Shown here: positions 1 to 6,239 of the stretch, in pieces
Numbering within the stretch: position 1 is the first letter of the stretch
Layout of the letters: each line of letters opens with the position of its first letter
Assembly: GCA_012841005.1 (NCBI GenBank)
Contig: DUVO01000188.1
Location: 1 to 7,525 of the forward strand
Reading direction: 5' to 3'
Origin: Bacillota bacterium
GTDB lineage: Bacteria > Bacillota > DTU030
DNA length: 7,525 bases
The notes under the pieces: model-generated
Told to the model about the DNA's origin: nothing
The model's input: only the letters and a program-made list of their open reading frames with translations
Database searches by the model: none
Made by a program: the position numbers and the translations under genes

Positions 1-370
1 AGATGTAGTCGGGGTCCCGCCATTTGGGGTCCCGCAGATCGACTTCATCGGCAAAATCGGGGTGGAGGATGCCGACTGCGCCGCCGGTGAAAAAGAGACT
101 GGCAATGTCAACTTCCTTGCTGCGCAAGGCCTGGTCCAGAACAATGCCCGAGCCAAGCCGAGGAATTACCTCCACATTGTAATCTGTCTGATCTTCAATT
201 AGGGCTTCGGCAACGTAGGCCATGATAATAACCTCGGCATAGTTCTGGGCGCCTATCTTGAGGGTTATGTCTTTTTCCTTTGGTGTACAGCCTCCCAGTA
301 CAAAGGCGAAAGAAACAAGAATCAGCAATAAAATACTGACGGTGCCGGTAAAGTCTCTCTTAGTTTTCAT
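1..370 (-). CDS. Compatible-solute ABC transporter substrate-binding lipoprotein (OpuCC/OsmF type), 3' end missing
   Basis: The gene reads leftward from ATG at 370 and runs off the window edge, so only about 123 residues are visible. It has a typical lipoprotein signal: basic MKTKR, a hydrophobic stretch at about residues 11-25, and the lipobox LGGC with the lipidated Cys at 28. The mature part starts like the OpuAC/OpuCC-OsmF family: LKIGAQNYAE, then VAEAL, then LGSGIVLDQAL, then EVDIASLFFTGGAVGIL. These match the family blocks 'IGSKNFTEQ', 'LGST..AHEAL' and 'EIDIYPEYTGTG'. The expected job is to capture glycine betaine, choline, carnitine or a similar solute outside the membrane and pass it to the permease encoded just upstream. 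AGGAGG (378-383) lies 7 nt before the start, and the permease stop is only 13 nt away, so the genes share an operon. The usual PEYTGT block is replaced by LFFTGG, so the ligand may differ. Family is fairly sure, substrate is not. Confidence 0.85.
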   Translation of the reverse strand, partial: MKTKRDFTGTVSILLLILVSFAFVLGGCTPKEKDITLKIGAQNYAEVIIMAYVAEALIEDQTDYNVEVIPRLGSGIVLDQALRSKEVDIASLFFTGGAVGILHPDFADEVDLRDPKWRDPDYI

Positions 371-383
371 TTGGTAGCCTCCT

Positions 384-1025
384 TTACACTCTTTTTCGCA
401 AACCCCTTGGTGTCAACCAGTTTTCCAGATGCCCCAGGACAAAGTCGGCCGACAGGGCCAGCAGGGCGGCAGGTATAGCGCCGCTGAGAATGAGATTATA
501 GTTGATATTGGTCAAACCGGCCCAGATCAGTTGACCCAGGCCCCCTCCGCCGATAAAGGCGGCCAGGGTAGCCCAGCCGATGAGGATCACGTAAGTGGTA
601 CGGACTCCGGCCAGAATGAAAGTGAGGGCAATGGGCAGTTCTATGGAATAGAGAAGTTGAAAGTCGGTCATACCCATGCCCCGGCCGGCCTCGATGAGAG
701 AAGGCGGTACCCTCTTGATTCCGGTATAGGTGTTCCTCATGATGGGCATGAGGGCATAAAGGAAGAGGGCGGCGATTGCCGGTTTATTGCCAATACCCAG
801 CACCGGCAGCATAAAGGCCAGAAGGGCCAAACTGGGAATAGTCATTATTATGTTAGCAGTTCCCAATACCGGTTGGGCCAGCTTCTCCTGGCGGGTGAGG
901 ATAATCCCCAGAGGGATTGCGACCAGGAGGGCCAGGAGCAGGGCGGTAGTGGCAATGCTGAGGTGTTCAATAGTTCGGATGGCGATCCGATCCAGGTTGT
1001 TTAGCATGTAGGTTAATATTTTCAT
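384..1025 (-). CDS. ABC transporter permease, OpuCB/OpuBB type (glycine betaine/choline/carnitine family)
   Basis: This 213-residue integral membrane protein would form the channel of the importer. Hydrophobic segments lie at about residues 22-43, 52-75, 80-96, 127-150, 152-168 and 175-197, consistent with a five- or six-helix permease. The cytoplasmic EAA coupling loop is clear at 112-134 (EAGRGMGMTDFQLLYSIELP), the site where the ATPase docks. Phrases such as TIPSLALLAFMLPVLGIG, RNTYTGI and GGGGLGQLIW are typical of OpuBB/OpuCB/YehY permeases, and the length is normal for the family. A G-run (1032-1037) lies 6 nt before the ATG. The gene begins 18 nt after the ATPase stop and ends 13 nt before the binding protein, so it sits inside one operon. 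The reading frame is intact although the partner ATPase gene is frameshifted. Confidence 0.92.
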   Translation of the reverse strand: MKILTYMLNNLDRIAIRTIEHLSIATTALLLALLVAIPLGIILTRQEKLAQPVLGTANIIMTIPSLALLAFMLPVLGIGNKPAIAALFLYALMPIMRNTYTGIKRVPPSLIEAGRGMGMTDFQLLYSIELPIALTFILAGVRTTYVILIGWATLAAFIGGGGLGQLIWAGLTNINYNLILSGAIPAALLALSADFVLGHLENWLTPRGLRKRV

Positions 1026-1043
1026 GTTTATCCCCCCTGCGGC

Positions 1044-2149
1044 TTACATATAATCCAGGATAAAGTTGACAACACAGGACCTGGTTACGATTCCCTTTAA
1101 ACGACCTTCCTGTCCCACTACCGGGACAAAGCGGATCCCCCTGTCGACCATAAGCTTGACTACCGTTTTAACATTGTCATCTTCCCTTGCAGTCGGTTGT
1201 TCCCGCATAATCTCATGAAGCTTATTTTTTTTCGATAAGTTGACTTGGATATCTTGCACATCGACTACGCCGAGGAATTTATCATCATTATCGGTTATGA
1301 GCAGACTATCTACCCCTGCTTCCCGCATGGTTGCCAAGCCCTGCCGTAGCCCCTTGTAATATTCCATTTTGACAGGTTTCTTTAACATGACTTCCGCTAC
1401 TGTGACCTGTTCCGGGCGCCGGACCAGGCGTTCTTCTCCAATGAAATTGCGGACAAAATCATTGACTGGCTGTTGGAGGATTTCTTCCGGAGTTGCCGCC
1501 TGGATGATATGCCCGTCTTTCATAATAACGATCCGGTCAGCAATCTTCAAAGCCTCATCCATATCATGAGTGACAAAGATGATGGTCTTGTGGAGCTTTT
1601 GCTGGAGGCGTTTCAATTCATCTTGGAGCTGGTCCCTGGTAATGGGGTCAGGGCGCCGAAGGGTTCATCCATCAGCATAACTTCCGGTTCGGCAGCCAGG
1701 GCCCGGAGCACGCCGATGCGCTGCTGCTGCCCACCGCTCAGTTCGTTGGGAAAGCGATTGCGGAACAATTCCGGCTCCATGTTCACCATGTTGAGAAGTT
1801 CATCAACCCTTTTGGTCACATCTTCCCGATTCCATTTCTTGAGGCGGGGGACGACGGCGATGTTTCCCGCTACCGTTTTGTGGGGGAAGAGGGCAATATC
1901 CTGGATGACATATCCAATCTGCCGCCTTAGTTCCACCGGGTCCAGTTTGTCTGTATCGAATCCATCGAGGTAGATTTTCCCCGAACTTGGTTGGATCAAG
2001 CGATTGACCATTTTCAAGGTGGTGGTTTTACCGCAACCGCTGGGGCCAATCAGGACAACAAGTTCCCCCTTACCTACCTTTAAGTTGATATTATCGACGG
2101 CTTTGTAATTTCCCGGGTATACTTTTGTTACATCTTCAAAGATTACCAT
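1044..2149 (-). pseudogene. OpuCA/ProV-type ABC transporter ATP-binding protein with CBS domains, broken by a one-base deletion
   Basis: This is the energising subunit of the adjacent solute importer, split into two frames. Frame one starts at ATG 2149 (AGGAGGT at 2159-2165) and carries Walker A GPSGCGKT (35-42), Q-loop Gln83, signature LSGGQ (137-141) and Walker B VMLMDEP (157-163). It then reads GAL-TPLPGT and stops at 1613. A second frame continues perfectly with the expected [18 protein letters not shown]-loop FVTHD (His195 of the repaired protein) and two CBS domains (about 250-303 and 308-368), ending at 1044. Restoring one G (a C on the plus strand beside 1649, ggtca to ggtcca) gives a continuous 368-residue protein, normal for OpuCA. 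The lost residue is the D-loop Asp. The second frame has no convincing ribosome site; its first start-like codon is a TTG overlapping the stop as TTGA. This may be a genuine mutation or a sequencing error. CBS domains in OpuCA-type ATPases are associated with regulation by ionic strength or nucleotides. Confidence 0.88.
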
Positions 2150-2205
2150 TGTTGGCGCACCTCCTATAACTTGCCCCGCAGGATCTACCATAACTCCCTC
2201 TACTA

Positions 2206-2236
2206 ACAACCTAATATAATATTTACAGGTTGTCAA
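2206..2236 (-). promoter_or_regulatory. Possible promoter and inverted-repeat operator for the transporter operon
   Basis: A perfect -35 box TTGACA lies at 2231-2236 (minus strand), about 82 nt before the ATPase start. No good -10 is seen at 16-18 bp; the best at 17 bp is TAGGTT, while TATTAG and TATATT lie too close. The -35 overlaps a perfect inverted repeat, ACAACCT (2206-2212) and AGGTTGT (2227-2233), separated by 14 AT-rich bases. Such a repeat over a weak promoter could be the site of an activator or repressor. Both the promoter and operator roles are inference. Confidence 0.4.
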
Positions 2237-2240
2237 GAAG

Positions 2241-2259
2241 AAAAAAAGGCCCCGCGGGC
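2241..2259 (-). terminator. Weak intrinsic-terminator-like hairpin before the transporter operon
   Basis: On the minus strand a short GC-rich hairpin (GCCC, loop GCG, GGGC; 2249-2259) is followed by C and then seven T (2241-2247). The stem has only 4 bp, so termination would be weak. It sits just ahead of the TTGACA box and could stop readthrough from the regulator gene. Confidence 0.4.
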
Positions 2260-2315
2260 TCAAAAATTTCCTCATTCGCCATCAGACATGGTCATATAAG
2301 CTTTATTTAATATGG

Positions 2316-2336
2316 AAAAAAATTACCCTAAAGGTA
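2316..2336 (-). terminator. Weak terminator-like hairpin downstream of the regulator gene
   Basis: On the minus strand TACC-TTTAG-GGTA (2324-2336) is followed by A and seven T (2316-2322). The stem is only 4 bp and AU-containing. The position, about 120 nt after the gntR stop, fits a transcript end, but the call is tentative. Confidence 0.3.
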
Positions 2337-2341
2337 CTAAA

Positions 2342-2363
2342 GGGAAGGGGATGGAGGGTAGGG
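2342..2363 (+). other. Canonical G-quadruplex-type motif
   Basis: Four guanine runs occur in 22 bases on the plus strand: GGG, AA, GGGG, ATGGA, GGG, TA, GGG. All loops are 7 nt or shorter, which meets the usual G3+N1-7 rule. The motif is on the template strand for leftward transcription, so the RNA would be C-rich. Structure formation is inferred, not seen. Confidence 0.45.
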
Positions 2364-2454
2364 TATATGAAGTTAATAGAAACAAGTTCCCGCTGAGGGA
2401 TAAATCGGAAAAATATGTAATTTAACCACAGAAAGGGGTATTGTCTAACTCCCT

Positions 2455-3123
2455 TTATTCTTCTTCGGGGGGAAGCAAGTAATTGACATTGGCCACATGC
2501 TGATTCATGGCCTCCTGGGCCTGCTCGGGGTTACGGGCCTGCAGAGCGGTCAAAATAGCCTTGTGTTCCTTTAGAGATTGTTGGAGCCTGCCGGGGACCT
2601 TTAAAGATTTTGTCCTCGCCCGTTGGATATAATGCATAAAGCTACCTAAAGCCTGTTTCAAGGGCCGGCTTTTGCTGGCTTCCAGGATCAAACTGTGGAG
2701 TCGGGTATCGAGGGCAGTAACTTGTTCCACATCTTCCTTGCCGGTGTAAAACTCGATCAGGTCCACGACTTCAGCGATGCTTTCCAATTCTTCGGGAGTT
2801 GCCCGGCTAGCGGCCCAGTATGCGGCTACTCCTTCAATAAGTCTTCGGATGACATAGATATCCTGGATATCCTGGTTGCTGATTCCCAGGACAACTACAC
2901 CCCGGTTGGGTTCGTAGCTGACGAGCCCTTCCTGCTCCAATTGGAGCAGGGCTTCCCTGATGGGTGTTCTGGAAACACCGAATTCCTCGGCCAGTTTAAG
3001 TTCAACGAGATTGTCCCCTGCCTTATACTCACCGGTGATAATTTTATCCCTGATTTCAGTATAGATACGCCCCCGTAAAGAGTAATCTGGTGCGTTCCCA
3101 CGGAGTTTTGCCCTTTTGCCCAA
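2455..3123 (-). CDS. GntR-family transcriptional regulator, FadR/FCD subfamily
   Basis: This 222-residue regulator has the two-domain layout of the FadR subfamily. An N-terminal winged helix-turn-helix spans about residues 15-78, with recognition helix SRTPIREALLQLEQEGLV (51-68) and wing YEPNRGVVV. An all-helical FCD ligand domain spans about 85-215. The usual FCD metal ligands appear present: Asp139, His143 (LDTRLH), His187 (EHKAIL) and His209 (NQHV). Such sites bind a divalent metal and often a small carboxylate, which suits a neighbour operon of citrate-type metabolism. Translation starts at TTG, supported by GGAGGG 7 nt upstream and by family length. The gene has its own promoter after the terminator of the enzyme operon. 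It probably represses itself and/or that operon, though its location between the two operons leaves the transporter possible too. A perfect 20-bp palindrome lies inside the recognition-helix codons. Confidence 0.93.
   Translation of the reverse strand: MGKRAKLRGNAPDYSLRGRIYTEIRDKIITGEYKAGDNLVELKLAEEFGVSRTPIREALLQLEQEGLVSYEPNRGVVVLGISNQDIQDIYVIRRLIEGVAAYWAASRATPEELESIAEVVDLIEFYTGKEDVEQVTALDTRLHSLILEASKSRPLKQALGSFMHYIQRARTKSLKVPGRLQQSLKEHKAILTALQARNPEQAQEAMNQHVANVNYLLPPEEE
2931..2950. repeat. Perfect 20-bp palindrome inside the regulator gene
   Basis: The sequence CCTGCTCCAATTGGAGCAGG equals its own reverse complement over all 20 bases. It encodes part of LLQLEQEG in the recognition helix. The residue pattern LLQLEQ itself favours this symmetry, so it may be incidental; it could also be a protein-binding site or form an mRNA hairpin. 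Confidence 0.6.
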
Positions 3124-3130
3124 GGGAAAT

Positions 3131-3136
3131 CCCTCC
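3131..3136 (-). promoter_or_regulatory. Ribosome binding site that fixes the TTG start of the GntR regulator
   Basis: On the minus strand GGAGGG is followed by the 7-nt spacer ATTTCCC and then TTG at 3123. There is no ATG or GTG with a comparable site near the family-expected N terminus, so the TTG start is preferred. Confidence 0.75.
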
Positions 3137-3168
3137 CCTTAAGGTATACTTCATAATATTCCATTCTC

Positions 3169-3197
3169 ATTCTATGCCAAAGGTACCCATTTGGCAA
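3169..3197 (-). promoter_or_regulatory. Sigma-A-type promoter of the GntR regulator gene
   Basis: On the minus strand TTGCCA (3192-3197, five of six consensus bases) and TAGAAT (3169-3174, five of six) are separated by exactly 17 bp. Transcription would start near 3162, giving a leader of about 40 nt with a good ribosome site. It lies directly downstream of the terminator of the enzyme operon, so the regulator can be expressed separately. Confidence 0.75.
3175..3196. promoter_or_regulatory. Inverted-repeat operator filling the regulator promoter spacer
   Basis: TGCCAAA (3175-3181) and TTTGGCA (3190-3196) form a perfect 7-bp inverted repeat with an 8-bp centre that contains GGTACC. It occupies the whole -35 to -10 spacer and overlaps the -35 box, where a bound dimer would block RNA polymerase. 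Autoregulation by the GntR protein is the natural guess, but the repeat does not resemble the TTGTATACAA site upstream of the enzyme operon. A different regulator could therefore bind here. Confidence 0.6.
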
Positions 3198-3207
3198 GTC
3201 AAATAGC

Positions 3208-3232
3208 AAAACACCGGACCTGCTGTCCGGTG
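3208..3232 (-). terminator. Intrinsic terminator of the three-gene enzyme operon
   Basis: On the minus strand CACCGGAC, loop AGCAG, GTCCGGTG (3212-3232) forms a perfect 8-bp GC-rich stem followed by TTTT and then GCTATTT. It begins about 30 nt after the dehydrogenase stop codon and before the regulator promoter, so it separates the two transcription units. Confidence 0.85.
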
Positions 3233-3261
3233 CTATGATGGGGGGCGCAACTTGGCCGAAG

Positions 3262-4266
3262 TCAGCTTTTCAGCAAGGCTTTGCACAGGGCGGCCGTATA
3301 CTGGGTGGTGGTAGCACAACCTCCCAAATCAGGGGTCAACCGGGTTCCTTCTTTCAGCACTGTTTCTACCGCCTGCCGGATCCTCCTTGCGGCCTCCCTT
3401 TCCCCCAGATGCTCCAACATAATGACTGAAGACAGGATGAGGGCCGTAGGGTTGGCCTGGTTTTTCCCGGCGAGATCCGGGGCACTGCCGTGGACTGCTT
3501 CAAAAATGCTGCATTCCCGGCCGATATTTGCCCCCGGTACAAGTCCCAGGCCGCCCACAAAACCACTGCAGAGATCGGAAACAATATCACCGTACAGGTT
3601 GGGGAGGACCAGGATGTCAAACTGGTGGGGGTTCTGGACCAGCTGGAGGCAGAGATTGTCGATAATGATCTCTTCATAGGCTATAGAGGGAAAGGCCTGG
3701 GCTATATCACGGCAGCAGGCTAAGAAAAGGCCATCGGTCTTCTTTAAAATATTGGCTTTGTGAACGGCGGTGACTTTCTTCCGTCCCCTTTTGGCGGCGT
3801 AAGCAAAGGCAAACTCAGCGATCCGGTGGGAAGCGGCCCTGGTAATAATCCTGGTTGCCACGACAGCATCAGGGCCTGCGGGAAATTCAACTCCCCCATA
3901 GAGGCCTTCGGTGTTTTCCCTGATGATGACCAGATCGATATTTTCATACCTGGTATTGACCCCGGGCAGGCTCTGGACCGGACGCAGGTTGCAGTAGAGG
4001 TCGAGTTTTTTCCGGAGGGAGACATTGACACTGGGGAATCCTCCGGCAACGGGGGTAGTTACAGGGCCCTTCAGGGCTACTTTGTTTTTGGTGACAGAAT
4101 CCAGCACCTGCTGGGGGAGTGGAGTACCGAATTCCTCGATGGCGGCGGTACCCGCCGCTACAGTCTCCCAGTTGATGGATACCCCGGCGGCCACAATAAC
4201 CTCACAGGCGGCTGCCGTTACTTCGGGGCCGATTCCGTCGCCGGGTATTAAGGTTACTGTATGCAT
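3262..4266 (-). CDS. NAD-dependent isocitrate dehydrogenase (isocitrate/isopropylmalate dehydrogenase family)
   Basis: This 334-residue enzyme of the beta-decarboxylating dehydrogenase family oxidises a 2-hydroxyacid with NAD and releases CO2. The substrate motif TTPVAGGFPSVNVSLR carries Ser79, Asn81 and Arg85, the S-x-N-x-x-x-R pattern of isocitrate dehydrogenases that binds the isocitrate gamma-carboxylate. Isopropylmalate and homoisocitrate enzymes lack this S-x-N. Other sites are Arg95 (NLRP), Arg116 (IREN), catalytic Tyr123 (ENTEGLYGG) and Lys170 (HKANILKKTDG), and metal ligands Asp203, Asp227 and Asp231. The HGSAPDLAG loop has Asp264 where NADP enzymes have Lys-Tyr, so NAD is expected. 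The length resembles compact NAD-IDHs. The start overlaps the hydratase end by 13 nt and has only a weak, distant GGAAGGG, so translational coupling is likely. It is the last gene of the operon. A homoisocitrate or broader substrate range remains possible. Confidence 0.9.
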   Translation of the reverse strand: MHTVTLIPGDGIGPEVTAAACEVIVAAGVSINWETVAAGTAAIEEFGTPLPQQVLDSVTKNKVALKGPVTTPVAGGFPSVNVSLRKKLDLYCNLRPVQSLPGVNTRYENIDLVIIRENTEGLYGGVEFPAGPDAVVATRIITRAASHRIAEFAFAYAAKRGRKKVTAVHKANILKKTDGLFLACCRDIAQAFPSIAYEEIIIDNLCLQLVQNPHQFDILVLPNLYGDIVSDLCSGFVGGLGLVPGANIGRECSIFEAVHGSAPDLAGKNQANPTALILSSVIMLEHLGEREAARRIRQAVETVLKEGTRLTPDLGGCATTTQYTAALCKALLKS

Positions 4267-6212
4267 TTATTATCAACATCCCTTCCTGCGGTTAGTTTGC
4301 CCTTGGTAAAATTGAGGAGTCCGCCGGCCAGGAGAATTTCCCGCTCCCGGGGAGAAAGGGCGATGGTGAGGGATATTTCCTGACCGGTGGTCAGGTTCTT
4401 GCATGTTAGTGTTTCTTCCCCGGCGGCTATCTTTTCCCGCAAGGAAGGGATGAGGAGCCGGTCACCGGGGGTAAAGCTTTTGTAGTCATCCCCCCTGGTC
4501 AGCAGAAGGGGGAGAATGCCTGAGTTAATCAGATTGGCCCTGTGGATCCGGGCAAAGGATTTAGCAATGATTCCCCTTATCCCCAGGTACAGGGGGGCAA
4601 GTGCGGCGTGTTCACGGCTGGAGCCCTGGCCATAGTTTTCCCCGGCCACGATAAAACCGCCTTCGGCTGCCTGGGCCCTAGCTGCGAAACTGGGGTCGAT
4701 GTTGGCATAACAGTACTGGGCCAGGGCGGGCACATTGGAACGCAAGGGGAGGATCTTGGCCCCGGCGGGCATGATATCGTCGGTACTGATATTATCCCCT
4801 ACTTGCAGGAGAACAGAACCTGCCAATTCCTCTGCCGGAGGGCTGGCCACGGGGCAAGGTTTGATATTCGGTCCCCTGATTATGGGCTGGTTGGGGTTAT
4901 GGACGCCACGATTTCCCTCGTCTTCAATGCAATAACGGGCCGGTTCTGTTATGTGAATGGTCTCACCCAGGGTGCGGGGATCGGTAATGTAACCGGTCAG
5001 GGCGCTGGCGGCTGCTGTCTCCGGGCTGGCCAGGTAAACCCCGGCGCTGGCGGTGCCGCAGCGTCCCCGGAAATTGCGGTTAAAGGTCCGCAGGGAAACT
5101 GAATCGGAGGCGGGGGCCTGTCCCATGCCGATACAGGGGCCGCAGGCGCTTTCGAGAATCCTGGCCCCTGCCGCGAGCAGTTTTTCCAGGGAACCATAGG
5201 CGGCCAGCATACGATATACCTGGCGGGAACCGGGGATAACCACCAGGTCGACACCGGGGGCCACCCTTCTGCCCTTCAGGATTTCCGCTACCCGGGTAAG
5301 ATCTTCATAGGAAGAGTTTGTACAGCTGCCGATAATCACCTGCTGCACAGGGATATCATGCAGCCGGGCCACCGGGGCTACATTGTCGGGGCTGTGGGGC
5401 TGGGCCACCAGTGGTTCCAGGCGGGAGAGATCCAACCGGTATGTTTTTTCATAGGCTGCGTCGGGATCGGCGCTGAGGGGTTGCCAGTCCGACTCCCGGT
5501 TCTGGCGCTTCAGATATTCCCTGGTCTGGCAGTCGCTGGGGAAAATCGAGGTGGTGCAGCCCGTCTCTGCCCCCATGTTGGCGATGGTAGCCCGTTGGGG
5601 GGCGGTCAGGTTTTGCACGCCAGGGCCCGTGTATTCCAGAATTTTACCCACCCCTCCCTTGACTCCCAGGCGCCGGATTATTTCCAGGATTATATCCTTG
5701 GCCGCGACCCACGGGGGGAGAGTGCCTTCCAGCTGGATGCTGACGATAGCAGGCATGGTTAAATAATAGGGTTCTCCCGCCAGGGCAACGGCTATATTGA
5801 GGCCTCCAGCTCCGATGGCTAGCATCCCCAGTCCCCCCGCCGTGGGAGTGTGGTTGTCAGAGCCCAGAAGGGTTTGGCCGGGAATACCGTAGCGTTCCAG
5901 GTGGAGCTGGTGGCAGATGCCGCTGCCAGGGGGAGAGAAGGTGAGTCCATACCGGACGGCCACTGAGCGGAGGTAGAGGTGATCATCGGCATTTTCAAAT
6001 CCTGTTTGCAGGGTATTATGATCCACATAGGATAGAGCCACCCTTGGTTTTACCCGTTCCAAACCAAGGGTTTCCCACTGCAGGTAGGCAAGGGTGCCTG
6101 TGGCATCCTGGGTTAAGGTCTGATCGATGAAGAGGGCGATTTCCTGGCCTGGTACCGGTGTGCCTGCAGCCAGGTGGCTGGCTATTATTTTCTCTGTCAG
6201 TGTGAGGGCCAC
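4254..6212 (-). CDS. Aconitase-family hydratase, Aquifex-type single-chain enzyme
   Basis: This 652-residue [4Fe-4S] hydro-lyase interconverts a tricarboxylate and its isomer, most likely citrate and isocitrate. The catalytic part (about residues 1-430) holds VDHN (63-66), GSDNHTPTAGG (117-127), the cluster Cys297 (GSCTNS), Cys357 and Cys360 (ACGPC), and the arginine-rich FNRNFRGR (377-384). After a linker the swivel domain (about 465-652) holds ISTDDIMPAG (475-484), GSSREHAALAP (530-540) and SFARIHRANLINSGILP. LeuC/LeuD-type isomerases split these two parts into separate proteins; this one is continuous but shorter than AcnA or AcnB, as in the Aquifex-type putative aconitases. Translation starts at GTG with GGAGGT 8 nt upstream, 27 nt after the synthase stop. 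With an IDH downstream, aconitase activity is favoured; homoaconitase activity cannot be excluded from sequence alone. Confidence 0.93.
   Translation of the reverse strand: MALTLTEKIIASHLAAGTPVPGQEIALFIDQTLTQDATGTLAYLQWETLGLERVKPRVALSYVDHNTLQTGFENADDHLYLRSVAVRYGLTFSPPGSGICHQLHLERYGIPGQTLLGSDNHTPTAGGLGMLAIGAGGLNIAVALAGEPYYLTMPAIVSIQLEGTLPPWVAAKDIILEIIRRLGVKGGVGKILEYTGPGVQNLTAPQRATIANMGAETGCTTSIFPSDCQTREYLKRQNRESDWQPLSADPDAAYEKTYRLDLSRLEPLVAQPHSPDNVAPVARLHDIPVQQVIIGSCTNSSYEDLTRVAEILKGRRVAPGVDLVVIPGSRQVYRMLAAYGSLEKLLAAGARILESACGPCIGMGQAPASDSVSLRTFNRNFRGRCGTASAGVYLASPETAAASALTGYITDPRTLGETIHITEPARYCIEDEGNRGVHNPNQPIIRGPNIKPCPVASPPAEELAGSVLLQVGDNISTDDIMPAGAKILPLRSNVPALAQYCYANIDPSFAARAQAAEGGFIVAGENYGQGSSREHAALAPLYLGIRGIIAKSFARIHRANLINSGILPLLLTRGDDYKSFTPGDRLLIPSLREKIAAGEETLTCKNLTTGQEISLTIALSPREREILLAGGLLNFTKGKLTAGRDVDNKCIQ
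6040..6071 (-). repeat. Long inverted repeat (mRNA hairpin) inside the aconitase gene
   Basis: On the minus strand ACCCTTGGTTT (6061-6071) and AAACCAAGGGT (6040-6050) form perfect 11-bp arms around a 10-nt loop. They encode residues about 48-58 of the hydratase. In the mRNA this would be a stable hairpin about 140 nt after the start codon. No T-run follows it, so it is not an intrinsic terminator. Confidence 0.6.
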
Positions 6213-6220
6213 TATAGTTT

Positions 6221-6226
6221 ACCTCC
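6221..6226 (-). promoter_or_regulatory. Ribosome binding site that fixes the GTG start of the aconitase gene
   Basis: On the minus strand GGAGGT is followed by the 8-nt spacer AAACTATA and then GTG at 6212. No in-frame ATG competes nearby. Confidence 0.8.
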
Positions 6227-6239
6227 ATCATGGTAAGAT

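Larger units (their letters stand above)
2150..2454. other. Gene-free stretch of 305 bases between the regulator and the transporter
   Basis: No convincing gene is present. The frame of the ATPase gene stays open upstream to 2275, but that extension lacks family similarity and a ribosome site. It also runs across the candidate promoter. The stretch holds two weak terminator-like hairpins, a TTGACA box inside an inverted repeat, and a guanine-rich run on the plus strand. A faint AAAGGG/CCCTTT pairing directly follows the regulator stop. I recognise no riboswitch or small RNA. Confidence 0.7.

Noticed and set aside
11..35. Direct repeat GGGGTCCCGC at 11-20 and 26-35
   Set aside because: It encodes a local RDP.W/RDP.Y duplication in the binding protein. 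It is short and coding-constrained, with no sign of a repeat array.
429..1004. Plus-strand open frames such as this one, and similar ones across the window
   Set aside because: They lie opposite well-supported minus-strand genes, have low-complexity composition, no recognisable domain and no ribosome site. They are antisense shadows.
1613..1660. Programmed ribosomal frameshift in the ATPase gene
   Set aside because: No slippery heptamer, internal Shine-Dalgarno or downstream pseudoknot is evident, and this family is not known for it.
2150..2275. In-frame N-terminal extension of the ATPase from 2275
   Set aside because: ATG 2149 has AGGAGGT upstream and begins exactly at the family N terminus. 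The extension runs across the terminator-like hairpin and TTGACA box.
3144..3149. GTATAC core in the regulator leader as a second GntR operator
   Set aside because: Flanks do not form the TTGTATACAA palindrome, and GTATAC also occurs within coding sequence elsewhere in the window, as expected by chance.
3262..4266. Isopropylmalate or tartrate/malate dehydrogenase for the third operon gene
   Set aside because: The TTPV-GG-S-x-N-V-x-LR substrate motif is that of isocitrate dehydrogenases, and the neighbours are an aconitase and a citrate/homocitrate-type synthase. No leuC, leuD or leuA is present.
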